DNA of 64,000 nucleotides, taken from NCBI RefSeq assembly GCF_027409185.1, contig NC_084462.1:43348679-43412678 (forward strand). The letters run 5' to 3'. This document shows positions 33,245 to 45,350 of this stretch, in pieces; the first letter of the stretch is position 1, and every line of letters begins with the position of its first letter. Under the pieces are notes generated by a model. The model worked only from the letters and a program-made list of their open reading frames with translations, made no database searches and was not told the origin of the DNA. Made by a program: the position numbers and the translations under genes. Source of the stretch: Cynocephalus volans. Taxonomy: Eukaryota; Chordata; Mammalia; Dermoptera; Cynocephalidae.

Positions 33245-34870
33245 AAACTTTTTTCAAAAACCTAAAGCCAGTGGCACAGTAGACCAATGGAATGGACTAG
33301 AGATGCTAGAAACAAGCCTCCACGTATTGGGAGCCTTGATTTATGACAATGTTGACACTACAGAAAAGGATAGCCATTTGAATATCCACTTGGGAAAAAT
33401 CAGTCTTGATTCTCACCTCAAAACTAATGCAAATCTAAATATTAATCTAGATGTGACCTGTAAAAATTATAACTAAATCTTTATTGTCCAATATGGCAGG
33501 TGCTAGCCACATGTGGCTTCTGAGCACCTGAAATGTGGCTGGTTCGTTGAAGATATGCATTAAGTGTAAAACACACACCAGATTTCAAAAACTTAAAAAT
33601 AAGGAAATAATACAAAATATCTCATTAATAATTTTTGTATTTATTACATTTTGAAATGATATTTTGGATATTTTGGGTTACATAAAGTATAGTGTTAAAA
33701 TTCATTTCACTGTTTCCTTTTACTTTTAAAAATGTGGCTATGACGAAATTTAAAATTACATATGTGACTCCCATTTTTTTCTCACTGAACAGCATTGTTC
33801 TGATGACAAAATAGAATATATTCATGACCTTGAGGTAGGCAGTGACTTCTTAAACAAGACACAAAAGTACTACATGATGAAATAGATCTATAATTGGACT
33901 ATATTAAAACCAGAAATTTCTGTTTTTCAAAGTATACGATTCAAAGAGTAAAAGACAAGTGGCAGAAGGAGAGAAGACATTTGCCACACATACAACCAAC
34001 ACAGACTCATATCCAAAACATATGAACAAGTCAGTTCTGAAAAGGAGACCAACACAGTAGACAAACGGCTGGAGATTTGAACGTGTGCTTCTCAAAAGAG
34101 CGCATCCAAATGGCCAAAAACCATGGAACATGCGCAACCTAATTAGCTATCAGGGGAATGCAAATTAAAATCACAGCGCAGTACCACTACACACCCACTA
34201 GAAAGGCTAAAATTTAAAAGACAAAGTAGACGTGTTGATGAGGGTGTTCAGCAACTGGAACTCTCATACACTATTGTGGGAGTGTAAATTGGCACAGCAG
34301 CTTTGGAAAGCTTTTCAGCAAATATTTATTAAACTGGATATACATATGCCTTATGACCTGGCATTTCCACTTCTAGGTATATGCCCTACACAAGGACATA
34401 TATATATATTTACCTAGGGACATGTTCAAGAATGTTCTTAGCAGCGTTAAATGTTATAGCCCCAAACACGAAACAACCCAAGTTTCCATCAACAATAGGA
34501 TGGGAAAATAGGTTGTGATACAGTCATATGGTGGAATACTAAACATTAATGAAGTTGAGCCTACTACTGTTACATGAAGCCATGTGGATGCATCTCAGTC
34601 CTGAAAGCTGAGTGAAAGAATCCGAATGCCAAGGAATGCATTCAGTATGATTCCATTTATATAAAGTTGAAGAATAGGCAACACTAATACATGGTGTTAG
34701 AAGTAAGGATAAGATAGGATAGGATAGTGGAGGAAGGTGGAGTCGTGACTGGGAGGGGCACAGAGGGAGGCTGGTGCACCTCAAACCTTCCATGGTGCTG
34801 GTAATATTCTTTTATGCTTTGTTACTTTACTATCTGTATGTTATACTCCAATAAATTTGTTAAATAGCAC
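33245..34870 (+). mobile_element. Old L1M LINE-1 3' half, interrupted by a DNA element
   Basis: Sense L1 ORF2 remnants: CCAATGGAATGGACTAGAGA at left, then AACTCTCATACACTATTGTG, ATGACCTGGCATTTCCACTT, TGGTGGAATACTAAACATTA, and a 3' UTR ending TACTCCAATAAATTTGTTAAA. Frames are broken throughout. The element at about 33480-33830 interrupts it, and L1 sequence resumes after that. Confidence 0.75.
33480..33830. mobile_element. Old DNA-transposon-like insertion within the L1
   Basis: Begins near TTATTGTCCAATATGGCAGG and GCTAGCCACATGTGGCTTCT, an arrangement known from old mammalian non-autonomous hAT-type elements, and ends near GAACAGCATTGTTC. No coding capacity. Family name not certain. Confidence 0.45.
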
Positions 34871-34879
34871 TAATTCTAC

Positions 34880-35005
34880 TGATGCCAGACTACACCATCA
34901 GAGATCCTGATTTATTTGGTCTGGATAAGGGGACTGTATGGTTTAGAAATCTCTCCCAAGTAATTCACATGTAGAGGCAGGGTTGGGAACCAGTGCACTA
35001 AAGGG
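34880..35005 (+). mobile_element. MER5A-like hAT fragment
   Basis: ATCAGAGATCCTGATTTATT, TGGTCTGGATAAGG and GTTGGGAACCAGTGCACTA follow the 3' half of MER5A (Charlie-type hAT MITE). Confidence 0.5.
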
Positions 35006-36170
35006 TCGCAGCCAGCCCTTTGAAAACCTGTGTGCTATGCCATAACTATAATCATTATACCAGGGTGTGCAGGCCCTTATTATCTTCACTCAAGTAACAC
35101 TGGCTTTGAAGACATGATTCACATAGATAAATCTTAGCAACATACTCACATAGTCACATAACTTAGCAACATAATCACAGAGTTCAATGGCTTAGAAAGC
35201 TAGTCAGGTAACTGAATTTAGCAGGGGCCAGATTAGGTTAGTAGGCTTATGTCCCATTTAAGGCCTGCAGTTCCAGTGATGATTGTCAGATCTTCTGATT
35301 TTTCAAGTGAAGCTGCAAATCTGTATTTTTGTGTGAAAATTCCTGAATTTTAAATGTTGTCTTGAATGTTTTAAAGCACTATGCATGTCAAACCAAATCA
35401 ACTGGTAGGCCCAATTTGGCCAGCACCAAGTTCTACCAACAGTTTGTAAATCTGACACAAAGTTTTAGAGCTAGAAGGATACTTATGTGTATAGTTGTAT
35501 AGTATGTTGATTATGTTTCTTTTTCTGCTTCTGCAGGGATGTTGTGAAAGTAAATGCAACATTTTAATATATATGCTGTATAGAGTACCTGAGTTTCTTG
35601 GTAGAAAGCTATCATATACGCTCAAGGTAATTATTACTTACATTTTATTTTATTTTACCTCTGTTGTGTTTTCTTAACTGTAATCTTGGAAAGTTATATC
35701 TGTGACTCAAAAGTTGATTATCTGACATTGTTTTTTATGTTCTGGGAAGGAGTGATGTTTGGGCAAGGCAGATACCATGTATTCTCTATGAAGTATCTTA
35801 GATTCATAAGCTCTCTTTTTGAAAGGAGAGATGTTGGGTGGAAGTTTCATTTGACAGCAGCAGGTGGCGAAGAGCCCACCATCTTCGATGGCATTTGCTG
35901 TCTGTGCTCTGCTGTCACCCTCCACCCCACACGCTCCCCAACACCTGCTGTTGGGATTGGAAAGAAGAAAGAGCCGGCTGTGCCCAGCAGGCTTCTGGCT
36001 TCCAATGTCTCACCTATAAAGAGAAACTTTCAAAACTACACTTCTTCAAAATCATAAAAAATGACAATCAAAATGACCAAGTGTATGGTCATCCAAAAGT
36101 TCGTCACAAAGCATGTTCACAAGCACTGACTTGGTGAAGGGCAACATCAGGTAATGTACACAGAAGCTGT
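35006..36170. other. Intronic sequence, no gene recognised
   Basis: ORFs of 99-123 aa around 35686-36137 have no recognisable domain and lie between stop-rich flanks. AACATCAGGTAATG at 36144-36157 resembles a splice donor, with no further support. Confidence 0.35.
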
Positions 36171-36174
36171 TTTC

Positions 36175-36345
36175 ACCCTCCACCAGTGTCTGCATTTGAG
36201 CCTGGCTCTGAGGCACCTTGAACAAGTCCCTCATCTCTCTAAACTTCATTTTTTTGCTGTAAATTATCATTGGGAAGATTCAATGAGTGAGTGCTTGTGG
36301 GCAAAATTTTGTAAACTGGTATGTTACACACTTTTTAATCATAAT
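36175..36345 (+). repeat. MIR SINE fragment
   Basis: TTTGAGCCTGGCTCTGAGGC, ACCTTGAACAAGTCCCTCAT, CTCTCTAAACTTCATTTTTT, then AAGATTCAATGAGTGAGTGC. Ordered but diverged. Confidence 0.55.
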
Positions 36346-39300
36346 TTTAATGAGCTCATTTAGTTTTTGTTAACAGTCTGTGAAAAGGTGATGTTATAAT
36401 TTCCAATTTTTATCTGCAAAACCAGATTTCAATGCTGCTGGGCATCGGGATCGCAAGTCCTTCCTGTTTCCCTGTATCAACTGTCCTTGCTTACGCTGGG
36501 AAGCATCAGTAAGCCACAGGCTGAATAACTTCTTCCTGCTAACAAAGAAGGTGTTTTCTCTGTGAAGGAGCGGTTCAGCTAGACAGTCAGGAGTTATAGA
36601 GGATTTCTGTCTTGGTCATGCTACCAGCCCCTCTTCGGTGGCCACACAGCTTGAACAGATCTTTGGCTTGCAGAATTCCTGAAACTTCTGGAGTCGCAGG
36701 CCTACCTGTAGGCCCTGCAGACAGGCCCACTGCTAACATTTGAGGGGCCCAGAGCAAAAGTTCAAATGGAGGCATCTAGCCCTCAGCCTGGCCCTATCCT
36801 TCTTGCCAGCCCCAGTTCCGTCCTACTCAGCTCGGAATCTGGTACACATGTGTGTGGATACCCTATTCTACATGTCCAAGTTCAGTTCCCCTCTTCCCAT
36901 CCCCAACAGTCTCCTTTTGGCCATCCCTAGGCCTAGGAGTATATTGTGTTGTGATTTTTAGGACAGACCTGGGAATGGGCCCATGCAGGCCCTAGAAGTG
37001 GACTCAGAGCTGTTTGGGCAGAGAATCCTAGGTACCCCTAGCAAGTCTAGAAAGGGGGTACGGGGCATAGTTCCCTTTGGACCTATGGACTGCTCACCCC
37101 GTGGAAGAGGGGAGGCCAGAGGAGGGCCAGAATGGGGTCTTTTAAGTTAAGGCCAGAGTGTAAGGATGGGTCTGCTCCTGGGGATCAAGCTCAATGCCTT
37201 TGGTATACCGTTGCCACTTAATCATATCACTGACTGATGTGCAACAGAGTGACGAAGGCTGAGCAGTTTCAGAATTTCTGTGGAATAGGTAAATATTACT
37301 CCTCTTCTTCCACCATGCTCCATAAACATCCACCTAACAGGATTGCAAAGATTGGAACCACTGAGATTTCATAAGATGGTAGAGGAGTGACATTCCCAAC
37401 CTCATGTACTAGAAGAAGAGTTTACTGAGGAGGAGCTTTACTTGGCAGTGATGAGAGGTAATACAAGGCTCTGCCTCCCCCTGAATGAAAGGACTTCACT
37501 GAAGCTCAGATAGATGTATCTTCCTATATTTTAAGAGAATCCACATAGGTTTAAAATAGTGTCTCTCTTATGTATATTTCAGGCAGTAATTATACTTGGA
37601 ATATTTAGAGCTGAATACAATATGACCCTTTTGTTTACTTTCTTTCAGAGCATTTCTTCCTTTCAAATGAACCTAAAGACATCTACAATTAAATTTAACT
37701 AACATAAGTCACATGTAGGAACTCTGAATCCCTCATACAACCCTGGAGCTGCCATCTGATGGGGGTGGGGTGTCAGTTCGGCTCCCATTTCATTACTCCC
37801 TCTTCTCTAGGTTCACACAAGGTCCTTCTCTACCAAGTTTAGACTGGTGATTTATAGGAGTACTTCTGCCAACCATATTTTTTGGCAGAAAAACTTTGAA
37901 GAAATATTCAATAAATCTTAGTTTAAAAAAAGAAATTTTAAAAAGAAGGCATAAGAGCCCATAGACCCCAAATCAGTGTTTGACTGATTTACCTGAGAAA
38001 AAGGAGTTGATAATGTGCCAGATGTGGTGTTGAGCGAGGAAACCCTATTCGTATATATGTTAACTTAGTATTTTCTCTCATTCATAGCAGATGATTTTCA
38101 TTAATAGGCAGACATCAGAGAGGTGAAATGAAATTTAATTATACAAATGCATATTGACAGAAATTTAAGGATATCCTTTTTGAAAGAATTTATATTTGAA
38201 AAGTCTACAAACCTGGGGAAATTTTTATTTTTAAATAACATGTTACCTTTTCAGACAATATGCCCAGGGACTTTTTCTGCCAGACACCTTTGCAGGCAAA
38301 GTATCTCTAAATTTAAAGCCATAGATTAGTCATTAATTTTTTTAAAAGTATATTAAATAAATGAAATATATTCTCTATGTTCCAGACTTTGCAGATACTC
38401 TGTATAAGCTAGTCTCTATCTCTGGCTGTCTCTGGATCTCACTATCTTTTTCTCTCTCTGTGTCTCTCTCTGTCTGTCTGTCTCTTTATCTATTTAAGAT
38501 CTGGGTATTATACCTTTATTTCTTTAAGAGGTTTATTGCATTAGGTAGGGGCCAGACAGGAATGACTAGCTCTTTTCAGTTCTGAGATCTTGTGATTTTT
38601 TTCTCTTGGTGAGTAAACAGAGAGGGTGGGAGGCTTTTGACAGAGGGAGCAGCTGCCCTGGCCAAGGAAGAGACATGAATGACCCATGCCCTTTGCTCAA
38701 GGGAGAAAACAGTGACTATTCTAACAGGTGCCCAGTCCTCCAGCCCAATGCCGGTGATCCTTGGCCAGAGGGAAATCTCACTTTTTATTGTTCTAACTTT
38801 TCTTTGATTTCAGAATCCAAAAAGAAAGCAGCTGAGACTGTGTAACTGAGGATGTTTTCCTGCACTCCTTCATGTCCCTGCCCTCTCCTGCAGGTGCTCA
38901 CACCCATGCACCCCACCCTTGTCTGAAGATTACTAGAATCTTTGTCATCTCATCCTTTTCCAAGGGTGCTTTATTCTGTGGGGGCAACAGGCTGTACAAC
39001 CAGAAACTCTGCCTTTAAACATTACATAATCATATATTTTAAAATATTAAAATTTGGGGCTTACTTCATCAGTGTACCTTAGTAACCCCAAGTCCTTCCC
39101 TAAAAGTGACCCGGCTCCCTCTTTATCTGTGGGTGACACAGATGTCCCAAATTCCTTCTTGATATGTCCTCACCCCTCCCCTAGGTCTTACTCTCTTTTG
39201 TAAAATGATTCCCTTGGTGACACTGCCCAAGATAGGTTCCATGATGTAAGAAGTCCTGCTGTCACAGAGGAAATGAGTTACCCTGTCAAGTGACACTCGT

Positions 39301-39440
39301 CCTGCAGGAAAGCTGCTTCCCCACCAACACCTGGTGTGTGTAACCTAAACCCTGCTTGGGGTACTGTCAGCAGTCAGGTGACGATGGCTGTTCATTACGC
39401 CATCTGAAGGCCACAGTGTCATTGATGAGCATATGTGAAT
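36346..39440. other. Intronic sequence, no gene recognised
   Basis: Mixed sequence with a GC-richer patch at about 36600-37140 and a TCTC/TGTC-rich run at about 38405-38485. No exon or named repeat is supported. Confidence 0.4.
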
Positions 39441-39449
39441 GGGGACCAG

Positions 39450-39690
39450 AGTACTAACACCTGCAGCTTACTGGACACTTGCTGTATGCCAGGCATTGTA
39501 CTAAGTGATTTAGACACATGATGTACCTTACTAAATCCTGACTTGGACCTTGCAAAATAAATATCATTATATCTTTTTTACCAAGGGGGAATTCAAGGCT
39601 TAGAAAACGTCACTTGTCCTAGGTCTTGTAGCTGGGAGGAGTGAAGATGACATTAAGATCCCCAAATTCCTTTTCTTAATAAGCCACTAG
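39450..39690 (+). repeat. MIR SINE
   Basis: TTGCTGTATGCCAGGCATTG, ACTAAGTGATTTAGACACAT, TTGCAAAATAAATATCATTA, then AGGTCTTGTAGCTGGGAGGA. Typical MIR order. Confidence 0.65.
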
Positions 39691-40084
39691 GCCCTGGGTT
39701 CCCACATGTCATGTCCCTGGGGAATTCTACCCCCATATTTTGGGGTGGGGACAGGTCTGGGCATCCCTGCAGGTGAGCCCCATCATTACAAAGCTTGGAA
39801 CTACATGGCATTGTGCAATGTAGCCTCTCCAGGACTTGTCCTGGGTCTTCTGCTTAGCACAGTTGGTACCCATTGGGTAGGCTTACCTTAGTGATAGAGA
39901 TTATGAAATGAGTTATCTTTCCCCAGCAATGAGAGAGATGGAGGACGTGGTGGGGCAGGAGGCTGTGAAGCAGCAGGAGGTTCTCTCGTCACTCTCCCTG
40001 GCGAATCTTTTTAAACATAATATTTGATCTTATTATTTCAACTGGACTGACTTCTGATTCTTTCCCATACCCAATGGCTTAGGA

Positions 40085-40310
40085 TAAGATAATGTTACTA
40101 TGTAACAATTATCTAGCACTTTACCATGTTCACTATGTCTGAATACCTAATCTCTGTTAATCCCTCAACAGGTCTTTGTGGTAGGTGGAATTAGCCCCAT
40201 CTAACAGGTGAGTAAGCAAAGATTCAGAGAGACTGAGTTGCTCAAGATCACTTAGGTATAAAGTGACAGGGCTGTCCCACAAACTGAGCTTCCTGATTCT
40301 AGAGCCAGTT
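40085..40310 (+). repeat. MIR SINE
   Basis: ATTATCTAGCACTTTACCAT, CTCTGTTAATCCCTCAACAG, CATCTAACAGGTGAGTAAGC, GTTGCTCAAGATCACTTAGG, CTGAGCTTCCTGATTCTAGA. Good MIR. Confidence 0.7.
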
Positions 40311-41570
40311 ATCTCTGAAGTTCTTAGGCAATGTGAAAGACAATGAGCTGCTTGAGGTGGTGTGGGAAGCACTGCACTCAGTTTTGTTTGTTTCTCATTT
40401 TTATTTCATTTATTCATCAATTACTGGCTTGCAATTTGTATGATGGCCTTACCGAACCCTTTGTCATAGAATGAAGTGATGGAAGGCTGCAGCACCCTCG
40501 AGCAGCACATGGGAGGTCCTTGCAGACACTAAGCCAATCCTTCAGACTCAAGTAGGGAACTGAGACAGAACCGGGGGACTCCCTTAGGCCCTCTGTGAGT
40601 CACTGGCAGCAGGTTCCAAGCTCCCTTGCTTTTGCCTGCACCACTCACTTGTGCCTGAGACTAATAACAAGGTACCTTATGAAGCAAGAGTCGTGACTCA
40701 CAGGCCAGGGAGGAGAGCCCACAAGGATGGACCTTGTGGAGAAGAGTGAAATATTTAGTAGTAATTGGAAAGGAAATGTGGAGGTGATGATGCTATTTGG
40801 GTTAAAATTTCTTAACATTGCAACACAATTACGTAGTTACACAGCTACTAATTTCCAGTTAAGACTCCTAAAGTTAAAAAAGAAAGGTGGGAAGGGAAGT
40901 TCTACCTTGAAGGCAGAATTATCAATCCTGTGTAATTTTCTCATACAGCCCATCCCAATCACCTTGGACTCCTTTTCTTTGAACCCTAAGATTTACATTC
41001 TTCTAAGACGTATCTATTCTGTATCTTTGCTTTTTACATCCTTCTGATTTCAGTCATACCTGTCTTTCTGCAAGTTTCTATCCACGTCACTAGTTTAAGT
41101 GACCTCCTGGGCTCACTTACTCTCAGACCTGGGCAGGGCTTCCGCAATCTCTGCCAAGTTAAAGACGAGACGGAGGTGAACCAGAGCACTGAAAAAGGGG
41201 AGGCAGCCTCAGGAAGAACCACATTTTGGTGAATACTGCCTCCTGAAACTTCATGTTCTGTCTTTTCTTTATTACCTCCAGAACCAAAAGTCAGTTTATG
41301 GACAGATCTCCAGAGCCTGCCTTCCTAGTGATGAAGGAAGCACACTTTGGATTTCTCTGAAATTGTTAAAATAGAAAAGATTCCAATAGTTAGGTGTTTG
41401 TTTGTGTAAAAAGGCAAAACTGTGAAAAGTTTTTATATAGGTAACCAACTTGTCTGACTTGAAATTAGCCATTAGCTTTTTATGTAAAACATTTACTTTA
41501 GTATTTTTAAGAGGCCAATTTTTTAAATGTGAAATAAATCACCTTAAAGCACCTTTTAGTCAAGGGGAAC
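40311..41570. other. Intronic sequence, no gene recognised
   Basis: I see no assignable element. A 106-aa ORF at 40727-41047 lacks any recognised motif. Confidence 0.4.
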
Positions 41571-41574
41571 TGAG

Positions 41575-41690
41575 CGTGTGTGGGAAAAACATGAGCTTTC
41601 CTGTGTTTACTTGGATGAAGCAATTTTATTTCTCTGGACCTTGGTTTCTTCGTATTTATAGGGCTGGACTAGATTTTGTATGATTCTTAG
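41575..41690 (+). repeat. MIR-like fragment
   Basis: AACATGAGCTTTCCTGTGTT, then GAAGCAATTTTATTTCTCTGGACC and TTGGTTTCTTCGTATTTATA follow the MIR core. Confidence 0.45.
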
Positions 41691-41707
41691 AACAAAATTT
41701 GTTTTTT

Positions 41708-41878
41708 AGTTTTTTTTTTAAAAAGATGACTGGTAAGGGGATCTTAACCCTTAACTTGGTGTTGTCAGCACCACGCTCTCCCAAGTGAGCTAACTGGCCA
41801 TCCCTATATAAGGATCCAAACCCGTGGCCTTCGTGTTACCAGCACCACACTCTCCTAAGTGAGCCATGGGCCGGTCCC
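41708..41878 (-). mobile_element. Dimeric CYN-SINE, antisense, older copy
   Basis: On the minus strand: GACCGGCCCATGGCTCACTT, a first unit ending ACGGGTTTGGATCC, TATATAGGGATGGCCAGTTA, a second unit with GGTGCTGACAACACC, then AAGATCCCCTTACCAGTCATC. The direct repeats at 41694-41707 and 41879-41892 (AAAATTTGTTTTTT versus AAAATCTGTTTTTT) differ at one base, so this copy is older than the one at 22108. Confidence 0.88.
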
Positions 41879-41894
41879 AAAATCTGTTTTTTTG

Positions 41895-42600
41895 ATTTGA
41901 GTCATCAAGAAAGAAAACCTTTATAAATTCTCCTAATATTGAATCAACAGTAACAATATCTGAAAAATTCAGAACATCTAGAATTTTGCCATTTTAGCAT
42001 ATCAATTATTTTTTCATATTTCTTTCTAGATTTTGTATTTACGCACATGCATACACACACAAAGTACTTGTATAAAACAGTAAAATATAGTGAGATTATA
42101 TAACATCATATCATAGTGTGGATATAACTTTGAATTTGGGTTTTATTTAATATGTGGTATCAGTAAGCATTTTCCATGTTGATAAATTGAAAAATTTTTA
42201 ACATTAGCTGACTAATATTACCTAGAGTTAACATTTCAAAATGTACTTAAACATTCCAGTTTTTAAAAAACTAATATTACTAACATTGAAGTGTTATTTA
42301 TTAGCTACAGTTAAAAAATTTTTTTGGTCCAATTTCATGTATATGAGTATTCCTAGGTAGGCTTGAACATTTCAGTAATTCCTAAAATTAATTATCTAAT
42401 TCGAAAAGGGCAGTATCATTTATGTTGCCACCAATAACATCTGAGTGTAATAGTTTTACTATATCACAGTTAGCACTAAATATTATTTTAAAATAACTTC
42501 CTCTAATTTAATAGGTGTCAGTTACAGAATTTTAGGACCTGGGAGGTCATTTAGTTCCTCTTTTTAGAAGAGTAACTTCATGATATTTAATAGATTGACT
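41895..42600. other. AT-rich intronic sequence
   Basis: No gene or confident repeat. The style (CATTTTCCATGTTGATAAAT near 42170) hints at old L1 3' sequence. Confidence 0.35.
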
Positions 42601-42609
42601 CCAGTTTAT

Positions 42610-42835
42610 CATTTAACAGACATGTAATAAAGTGATTCACAAGCATTTACCCACTTATTCACTCTAACAACCCTATAAGGAGGTGCAATTATCATCTCCA
42701 TTTTGTAGACGGGGAAACTGAGATCATATTAGTTGTCCAAGGGCACATGGCTAGTTGAGTGTCAGCACCAGGCTTTAGACCCAGGCAGCCTGGCTCTGAA
42801 GTTTGTGTGCTGACCGCCGTGTGATACTGCCTCCT
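42610..42835 (+). repeat. MIR SINE
   Basis: AACAACCCTATAAGGAGGTG, CCATTTTGTAGACGGGGAAA, GGGCACATGGCTAGTTGAGT, TTAGACCCAGGCAGCCTGGC, CTGACCGCCGTGTGATACTG. Long and well preserved. Confidence 0.8.
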
Positions 42836-42839
42836 CCAA

Positions 42840-43335
42840 TGTTAAGGACGTACTGTTTGTACACTTGCTGCGTATCAAGTTAGAGAAGCTATTGTGAGCC
42901 ACACAGGGGCATTCTCTACCTCGTGGAAGTCAAACTATATAATTAATATAAAATTACAAATTGTTACATATTATGAAGAGAAAGAATGGGGAGCAATGGC
43001 AGCATTTAACAGGGGCACTTCATTTAGATTTGGGAGCATTGGGGCAGCAGGGGTCCTGGACCCTTCATGAAGATCTTGCCGACACTTAAATGGAGACCTG
43101 AGGGAGGAGGATGAGAAAGTAGGGTGAAGCCGGGTGAGCAGAGCGTCCTACGCAGAAAGAATGGTGTGTGCACATTCCCCAAGGCTAACAAGAGCTTTGC
43201 CTTTTGCTCTCGAGGATCGGAAAGTAGACCTGGTTGTAGTGGTTTTGGAATCAGAGAGTGAGGGGAGGAAGCACAAAGTGACTGGAAAAGTAGGCAGAGG
43301 CCCAACATCCACTCTTGTTATCTAGCACTAGAGTA
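42840..43335 (-). repeat. LINE-2, antisense
   Basis: TTTGTACACTTGCTGCGTAT, TCTACCTCGTGGAAGTCAAA, TGGAGACCTGAGGGAGGAGG, GCACATTCCCCAAGGCTAAC, GTGACTGGAAAAGTAGGCAG. Order of an inverted L2 3' half. Confidence 0.6.
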
Positions 43336-43989
43336 AGCACATGAAGAGGGTTGGGCTTTTCCATCGACTAGAATAGACCCAGTAGACTGGGTCCAATCAG
43401 GATTGGAGTAACAAGGGATTGGCCAGTAAGAAGAACTCTCAAGAAGACAGAAATAGCAGTTGTAAGAAGCGGTAATTATCCCTAGGATTGTGAACACCCG
43501 GGGAAGAGGGTCCCCCAGGGCTGAGATGCAAACCTTGATGGGAGGAGCTGTGATGGTGCCAGAAGAACTTGCTGGAATCTAGCCCTCTGGAACTTGCCAC
43601 ACATCTCCTTTTAGGGTGTTGGGGATAGCTGTTCTCACTGGAGGCACTGTGCCACCAAAACCCTGAGGAAGGTGCTGGAATCTTCTGACCGCTGGGGCTG
43701 CTGGGGACCTTCACTGTGAGCTCTGCAGAATCAGGAAGCAAAACCCTTTTCTCTTGCAATGTCCGTTCACCACCCTCTACTGACAAAGCTTCAGGGCCAG
43801 CTGGCAAAGAAAAAGAATGTAAAGGGATTGGACCCATTTTCCCAAAGCAGGTAAAAAGGCTGAATTTGGAGCTGAGAGGCATTAAGTTGGTAATTGGCAC
43901 AAGTCCCATACAAGAAGCCCTGTAGGCAGAGCAAATACTAAAATGCTCCTCACTAGGCAGAAGATTAATGGAAAGCCAGGCCCCCAATT
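43336..43989. other. Unclassified segment with a 182-aa antisense ORF
   Basis: A minus-strand ORF at 43439-43987 lacks any recognisable domain, is Ser/Pro-rich, and lies between repeats. I treat it as a chance ORF in old repeat or unique sequence. Confidence 0.4.
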
Positions 43990-43994
43990 GACTT

Positions 43995-44243
43995 ATTATG
44001 GAAGTTCCCTGATTTATTTTTTAATTGAGTTACAGGAGTTCTTTATATACTCTACATATAGGTTCTTTATTTTACAGATATTGCAAATATTTTCTTCCAG
44101 TCTATAGCTTGCCTTTTTAAGTCTCTTACTGCTATTTTTTTGATGAGCAGAAGTCTCTGGATTTTATAATCTACCTGGAAGCCATACAAAGTGTAGTTCT
44201 TGTTTACTTCTCTTTTATATTCTTCTCTGTATATTAATTACAG
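43995..44243 (-). mobile_element. Old L1 ORF2 fragment, antisense
   Basis: Inverted L1 sequence: GAGTTACAGGAGTTCTTTAT, TACTCTACATATAGGTTCTT, TTGATGAGCAGAAGTCTCTG. It lies immediately left of the younger L1. Confidence 0.6.
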
Positions 44244-44260
44244 TTACAGTCTAAGCTGTT

Positions 44261-44977
44261 TTTTTTTTTATTATTTTATTTTATTTTATTTATTTTTTTT
44301 TTTTAAATTTTATTTTGTCGATATACATTGTGGCTGATTATTGCTCCCCATCACCAAAACCTCCCTCCCTTCTCCCTCCCCCCTCCCCCCCAACAATGTC
44401 CTTTCTGTTTGCTTGTTGTATCAACTTCAAATAATTGTGGTTGTTATATCTTCTCCCCCACCCCCCGGTTTGTGTGTGTGTGTGTGTGTGTGTCTGTGTG
44501 TGTGTGTGTTTGTGTGTGAATTTATGCATTAATTTTTAGCTCCCACCAATAAGTGAGAACATGTGGTATTTCTCTTTCTGTGCCTGACTTGTTTCACTTA
44601 ATATAATTCTCTCAAGGTCCATCCATGTTGTTGCAAATGGCAGTATTTCATTCGTTTTTATAGCTGAGTAGTATTCCATTGTGTAGATGTACCACATTTT
44701 CCGTATCCACTCATCCGATGATGGGCATTTGGGCTGGTTCCAACTCTTGGCTATTGTAAAGAGTGCTGCGATAAACATTGGGAAACACGTATACCTTCGA
44801 TTTGATGATTTCCATTCCTCTGGGTATATTCCTAACAGTGGGATAGCTGGGTCGTATGGTAGATCTATCTGCAATTGTTTGAGGAACCTCCATACCATTT
44901 TCCATAGAGGCTGCACCATTTTGCAGTCCCACCAACAATGTATGAGAGTTCCTTTTTCTCCGCAGCCTTGCCAGCAT
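44261..44977 (-). mobile_element. Young 5'-truncated LINE-1 with perfect target duplication, antisense
   Basis: The minus strand encodes the L1 ORF2 C-terminus without stops through about 44536 ([29 protein letters not shown]), then a 3' UTR with a homopurine tract (44362-44395), a TG repeat and an A-rich tail. The 17-bp direct repeats TTACAGTCTAAGCTGTT lie at 44244-44260 and 44978-44994. Only the last 0.7 kb was copied, so it is dead on arrival but recent. Confidence 0.93.
44469..44518. repeat. TG microsatellite within the L1 3' UTR
   Basis: Interrupted (TG)n run in the 3' UTR of the young L1. The ORFs of about 63 aa crossing it are repeat artefacts. Confidence 0.85.
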
Positions 44978-44994
44978 TTACAGTCTAAGCTGTT

Positions 44995-45350
44995 ATGACA
45001 AAGAGAACTCACAATTCAAGAATGTAAGTAAGATGGAAGTTCATTTCTCTTGTACGCAACTGTCCAGATATCGGTGGACCAGGGCTAATGAGCTAATTGA
45101 CTCCGAAGGTTGCTCCTGTAGTATCATCCCACCTCCAGCTGTCCAAAAGGAAGAGAGAAACCAGGACATGCAGCTCAGATCTTAAGGAGATTATCCAAGT
45201 CAGTTCTAGTTCTACGTCCCTGAGCCAGGCATAGTTATGCACGCCACGTCTAGGGAGGCTGGGAAATGTTGCCTCACATGGCAGGCCAGCCACTTGCCCA
45301 GGTAAAACTGGGGTGGGATGAGAGTCTGTGCTAAAAGGTAGAATAAATGG
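44995..45350. repeat. Ancient interspersed repeat, family not named
   Basis: GTTATGACAAAGAGAACTCACAATTCAAG, GAAGTTCATTTCTCTTGTAC and GAGGCTGGGAAATGTTGCCT follow an arrangement seen in an old dispersed mammalian repeat. The young L1 inserted at its left edge. Confidence 0.4.

Noticed and set aside
43439..43987. 182-aa minus-strand ORF, longest unassigned ORF
   Set aside because: No domain, biased Ser/Pro composition, no splice or promoter context, and it sits between old repeats. Chance is the simpler reading.
44328..44532. Three 63-aa ORFs on both strands
   Set aside because: They cross the TG repeat and C-rich tract of an L1 3' UTR.
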